From CAZOHG01 sp964579725 (lineage in GTDB: Bacteria > Zhuqueibacterota > JdFR-76 > BMS3Abin05), in NCBI GenBank assembly GCA_964579725.1, contig CAZOHG010000100.1:1-9353 (forward strand): DNA of 9,353 nt, given 5' to 3'. How positions within the stretch are numbered: the first letter of the stretch is position 1; every line of letters begins with the position of its first letter. The translations under genes were made by a program, and so were the position numbers. The notes under the pieces were generated by a model, which ran no database searches, was not told the DNA's origin, and was given only the letters and a program-made list of their open reading frames with translations. Shown here one piece after another: positions 6,405 to 9,353 of this stretch.

Positions 6405-7769
6405 CTACCTAACGATATTTAGAATGGTTTGCATGAGCTCATCAGCTGACGTAATAACTTTGCTCGAAGCCTCTAAAGCGTGCTGGTATTTGACCATATT
6501 GACCATTTCTTCCTCGAGAGAAACTCCCATGACGGACTGACGCTGGTTTTCCAGCGAGTGCAGAACGGAGGTCTCTTCCGTTGCGGCGTTCCGGGCATCG
6601 CTCGTCTTTTGGCCGATCTCACTGATTAGGCTGGAATAATATTCCGAAAAGGTGTTCGAACCGCCGTTGAAAATCTGGCTGTTTTTTAAATTGGAAATCG
6701 TGAGAGCCCCGGCGTTGTCCCCCGAATTCCCGTCCTTGGAAATCGCAATTTTATTGGGATCCTTGGAAATTTCCCCGTTCAATTGAATGGAATCGGCTGT
6801 AACAAAATCGGGGTTAAAAAAATCTCGGCCCGTCCCGCCGTCCAAACCGTAGTGTGCTTTGTGAACGGCGTTCACTTTTTCAACCAAATTTTTGGCCATT
6901 GCGTCCAATTTAGCCCGGATTCCGGGGATGGTGTGGTTAAGCAACGTAAGGAGGCTGTGAGCCGACCCGTTTTGAATGGTCAAGGCCTCTCCTTCTCCAG
7001 AAACCAGCGAAATGCTGGTTTGTGAGCGTTGAACCTTCACGGTTTGGTGGCTCACCCCTTCTACCAACGAAAAAGACCCCAAATCAATATTTACCGTTCC
7101 GTCGGCCTTGTCCTCGATGGCAATATCGGCAATTTTGGCCAATTCGTCCACTAATTTGTCGCGTTTGTCCATGACGGTAAAATTTTTGAATTTACTTCCG
7201 GCAGTTACCACAATTTTCCGGTTCAAATCGGCAATCCGTCTGGCTAAATCATTAATTTTGCTTGCTGTTCCCTGCAATTCCTGTTGTGCAAAACGGGAAA
7301 TCGTACCCAGCTGGCTGGCTTTGTCATGAAATTGTTTGGTCAGCAATCGGGTTTTTTCCAAAAGCTGACTGCGGCGGGTCAGGTCAGTCGGATTGTTGGA
7401 CAAATCCATCCAGCCATTCCAGAACTCATCCAGGGCGGAACTTAAACCGGTTCCGTCCAAATCGTTGAAATAGCCTTCGACTTCCCGAAGATATTTTTCG
7501 CTGGTTTCGGCGTCACCCAAATAGGCATTTTCGTTCCAGAATTGGTAGTCCAGCGTCCGTTGGCGCAACCGTTCAATGGTTTCCACGTCGACGCCATTGC
7601 CAATTTCACCATAGGCAGTGTGCTCTGTGGGCGAAGGCGTGAGAACAGCTCTCTCCCGTGAATACCCGGGGGTATTCACATTCGCAATATTGTTGCTGGT
7701 AGAATTCAGTGCAAATTGATTGACAAAAATGGCCTGTCGGGCCATATTCATTACCCCAAAAATACCCAT
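6405..7769 (-). CDS. flgK: FlgK, hook-filament junction protein 1
   Basis: A 454-residue FlgK, the first junction protein between hook and filament, exported through the flagellar channel. The N-terminal D0 helix is clear: MGIFGVMNMARQAI, then ALNSTSNNIANVNTPGYSRE at residues about 20-39, the hallmark of rod/hook/junction proteins. Residues 40-180 hold the FlgK-specific part (GNGVDVETIERLRQ, and ALDEFWNGWMDLSNNPTD). The C-terminus closes the D0 pair with SLEEEMVNMVKYQHALEASS and DELMQTILNIVR. At 454 residues it is shorter than enteric FlgK (about 550), so the surface-exposed middle domains are probably reduced. The ATG at 7767-7769 is two bases after the flgN stop. FlgL follows after four bases. 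No break or frameshift is seen. Confidence 0.97.
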   Translation of the reverse strand: MGIFGVMNMARQAIFVNQFALNSTSNNIANVNTPGYSRERAVLTPSPTEHTAYGEIGNGVDVETIERLRQRTLDYQFWNENAYLGDAETSEKYLREVEGYFNDLDGTGLSSALDEFWNGWMDLSNNPTDLTRRSQLLEKTRLLTKQFHDKASQLGTISRFAQQELQGTASKINDLARRIADLNRKIVVTAGSKFKNFTVMDKRDKLVDELAKIADIAIEDKADGTVNIDLGSFSLVEGVSHQTVKVQRSQTSISLVSGEGEALTIQNGSAHSLLTLLNHTIPGIRAKLDAMAKNLVEKVNAVHKAHYGLDGGTGRDFFNPDFVTADSIQLNGEISKDPNKIAISKDGNSGDNAGALTISNLKNSQIFNGGSNTFSEYYSSLISEIGQKTSDARNAATEETSVLHSLENQRQSVMGVSLEEEMVNMVKYQHALEASSKVITSADELMQTILNIVR

Positions 7770-7771
7770 TT

Positions 7772-8293
7772 TTACACCTGTTTGTCAATGAGTTTCGGTA
7801 TCTGTTTTTCGGTCTCGGCGTTTTGATTGTAAAAATGTTCGCTCCACTGGGTTAGAAGCCTAATTCTGTAATTCAATATTTCCAGGGACTTGTTAATGAG
7901 GCGCTTGTTGGTGTCCCGGTAAAGATTTATTTTATTTACCAGATTTCGCATGTGACGCCGTTCTTCTTCCAGTGCGGGTTTCAGGCCTGCGGGTGCCACT
8001 GCCAAGATTTCCGTGAAGGAAATTTCTTCCGTAGGCCGATCGGGATACATTTTCTCAATAAACGCTTTCCGTTCTCGCTCCCTTTTGTCCGCTTCCCACA
8101 CCAGGATTTGCTGCTCTTCCAAATTTCTCACAAATTCCTGGAGATTATTTTTAATAAGGGCTTCCCGCTGCAATTCAAAGCTCTTGAGCAGGTTTTCCAG
8201 AACGTCGCTCTCCCTGCGCAAACAATCCAAAAATGCCTCGAAAATTTGTGGGTCGCGACTTCGGATTTCTTTTTTTTCTGCGATTGTGGTCAT
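7772..8293 (-). CDS. flgN: FlgN-like export chaperone for FlgK/FlgL
   Basis: A 173-residue, highly charged, helical protein with no membrane segment or signal peptide. The family is a cytoplasmic chaperone that binds the C-terminal helices of FlgK and FlgL and delivers them to the flagellar export gate. What supports this here is the heptad-like pattern over residues about 15-75 (FLDCLRRESDVLENLLKSF, then REALIKNNLQEFVRNLEEQQ), a second helical stretch over 110-160 with RNLVNKINLYRDTNKRLINK and NYRIRLL, the usual FlgN size, and its position directly before flgK. The start ATG 8291-8293 follows GGGAGAAGGACG. The stop TAA lies two bases before the flgK ATG, and the last codons (CAG GTG) supply a possible ribosome binding site for flgK, suggesting translational coupling. 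Sequence identity in this family is low, so the call leans on context. Confidence 0.8.
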   Translation of the reverse strand: MTTIAEKKEIRSRDPQIFEAFLDCLRRESDVLENLLKSFELQREALIKNNLQEFVRNLEEQQILVWEADKRERERKAFIEKMYPDRPTEEISFTEILAVAPAGLKPALEEERRHMRNLVNKINLYRDTNKRLINKSLEILNYRIRLLTQWSEHFYNQNAETEKQIPKLIDKQV

Positions 8294-8306
8294 CGTCCTT
8301 CTCCCG

Positions 8307-9098
8307 TTAGATGGACTTGTTTTGCAGCTTAAAGGCCAAATACCGCTGCATGACGCGCTTTACGTAGGTTCGGGTTTCCTTAAACGGAGGAACACCACCA
8401 AATTTCTCCACGTTTCCGGGCCCCGCATTGTACGAGGAAATGGCCAATACCTCATCGCCCCCAAATCGATCCAATAATTTCCTCAAATAGCGCGTTCCAC
8501 CAAATATGTTTTCGACCGGATCCCAAATATTCTTAACCCCTAATTCTTTGGCCGTCCCGTCCATGAGCTGCATCAGCCCTTTTGCCCCTTTGTTGGAAAC
8601 CGCCTCCGGTACTCCGGCGGACTCATTGACGATCACCGATCGGATTAAATCGGCGTCCACTCCAAAACGGTCCGCTGCCTCTTGAATAATGGGCTCGATT
8701 TTCTTCATTCGGTCGGGCAAATCAATTTTCTTAAAAGCGGGTTCATGGACGGTATTCTCGAGCGATCGAATCGAATTGGTGACGTGCACATCTTCGGGTT
8801 TCATGGTAACCCTCCCGGACAGTTGTTTGTACACCATGGCGGCCAGCCCTAAACTTTGTGCAGCACTGGCTTTCTCGGACAGGTAGGAATCGAACATCGA
8901 ATTGTAAATATCGTCCGCCACGCCCTCCTTGAAAAGTCCGCCTTTGGGTACGGTTTCGCGCATGGTTTTGAGCATGTAATTGAGGAACAGCCCCTCAAAT
9001 TGTTTGGCCACTTTTTGAAGTTTCTGATCCCGATTCTGGGCCGTTGCGCGGCCATTTTTCGAGATACCCAAAAATTTCGGTGCGTTTGCGATTTTCAT
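8307..9098 (-). CDS. flgJ: FlgJ, rod-binding protein fused to a lytic transglycosylase (SLT) domain
   Basis: This is a 263-residue protein starting at ATG 9096-9098, with AAGGA at good spacing that overlaps the flgI stop. Residues about 25-95 form the FlgJ rod-binding domain (QFEGLFLNYMLKTMRETVPK, then LFKEG.ADDIYNSMFDSYLS), which caps the growing rod. Residues about 96-132 look like a charged linker. Residues about 133-255 are a goose-lysozyme-like SLT domain: N158-E159-S160 contains the expected catalytic glutamate, followed by GAKGLMQLM at 171-179, N197-xxxGGTRYL, and YNAG at 223-226. It should cleave peptidoglycan where the rod crosses the wall. The well-studied enteric FlgJ has a glucosaminidase domain in this place, so this is the alternative architecture seen in other phyla. 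No obvious signal peptide is present, as expected for a protein exported by the flagellar apparatus. FlgN starts 13 bases downstream. Confidence 0.93.
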   Translation of the reverse strand: MKIANAPKFLGISKNGRATAQNRDQKLQKVAKQFEGLFLNYMLKTMRETVPKGGLFKEGVADDIYNSMFDSYLSEKASAAQSLGLAAMVYKQLSGRVTMKPEDVHVTNSIRSLENTVHEPAFKKIDLPDRMKKIEPIIQEAADRFGVDADLIRSVIVNESAGVPEAVSNKGAKGLMQLMDGTAKELGVKNIWDPVENIFGGTRYLRKLLDRFGGDEVLAISSYNAGPGNVEKFGGVPPFKETRTYVKRVMQRYLAFKLQNKSI

Positions 9099-9108
9099 TT
9101 TGGCATCC

Positions 9109-9353
9109 TTACATGATGATTAAGCGGGCTTTCAGCGCACCGGCTTCTTTCAGCGCCTGAAAAATAGCAATCATGTCCCGAGGGGTGACGCCCAATGCGT
9201 TCAAAGCCTTGGCCACATCCTGAACGCTGGCTGTCGCGTTCACAACACTGAGTTTGGATTGCTGCACGTTCACCTGAGTTTGCGTCTTGGGTACGACCAC
9301 GGTTTGACCGCGCGAAAACGGCCCGGGTTGGGAAATAATCGGGTTCGAGCTGA
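9109..9353 (-). CDS. flgI: FlgI, flagellar P-ring protein (C-terminal end only)
   Basis: The last 80 residues of FlgI are visible; the gene enters from the right edge and ends with TAA at 9109-9111. FlgI is the periplasmic protein that forms the P ring around the rod of the flagellar basal body in the peptidoglycan layer. The visible part has the family's late signature (PIISQPGPFSRGQTVVVP), followed by a stretch of polar beta-type sequence and the typical C-terminal helix-rich end with ALNALGVTPRDMIAIFQALK, then a short tail ALKARLIIM. A GTG codon at 9298-9300 could be taken as a start, but the frame continues upstream with clear FlgI sequence, so it is internal. The stop codon overlaps the ribosome binding site of flgJ. 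Family assignment is firm from motif recognition; the missing N-terminus, signal peptide and full length cannot be judged. Confidence 0.93.
   Translation of the reverse strand, partial: SSNPIISQPGPFSRGQTVVVPKTQTQVNVQQSKLSVVNATASVQDVAKALNALGVTPRDMIAIFQALKEAGALKARLIIM

Noticed and set aside
7661..7676. Inverted repeat AATACCC-GG-GGGTATT
   Set aside because: It encodes the conserved NTPGY stretch of FlgK deep inside the gene; the symmetry follows from the codons.
9109..9300. A separate 63-residue gene starting at GTG 9298-9300
   Set aside because: The frame continues upstream to the window edge with typical FlgI sequence, so this is only the end of flgI.

Overview
This 9,353-base window is an almost gap-free run of minus-strand genes, read from right to left. 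It is the end of a flagellar gene cluster followed by one very large glycosyltransferase-type gene. A P-ring protein (FlgI) together with a FlgJ points to a flagellated diderm (Gram-negative type) bacterium. The CsrA-FliW pair, and a FlgJ carrying a lytic transglycosylase domain instead of the enteric glucosaminidase domain, show that it is not an enteric. I cannot assign a phylum from the sequence alone.

Right part (9353 to 4704): flgI (3' end only), flgJ, flgN, flgK, flgL, fliW and csrA. The gaps are 10, 13, 2, 4, 11 and 75 bases, so this looks like one transcript. The products cover the P-ring, rod completion with local peptidoglycan opening, the export chaperone for the hook-filament junction, the two junction proteins themselves, and the FliW/CsrA switch that ties flagellin level to translation. 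No flgM lies between flgJ and flgN, and no flagellin gene follows csrA in the window. The 75-base leader of csrA carries five GGA triplets, two of them in the loop of a 7-bp hairpin and one in the Shine-Dalgarno sequence. This is the pattern expected for CsrA autoregulation. A hairpin with a T-run begins in the csrA stop codon and is probably a terminator.

Left part (4617 to 1): one huge reading frame interrupted by a single-base frameshift near 3934 and running off the left edge. If the frameshift is corrected, at least 1,539 residues are visible. In order these are: two copies of an H-x-H-x-R-[ND]-L-R motif unit, a nucleotidyltransferase-like domain (SDLDILI), a kinase-fold domain (HRDFRADN and DFG), a helical/TPR region, two family-2 glycosyltransferase domains, and the beginning of a third glycosyltransferase-like domain. 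From position directly behind the flagellar operon I infer a role in flagellin or surface-glycan modification, but nothing in the sequence proves the substrate.

The plus strand shows no credible genes. I see no tRNA, rRNA, CRISPR array, insertion sequence or transposon. No gap between genes exceeds 86 bases.
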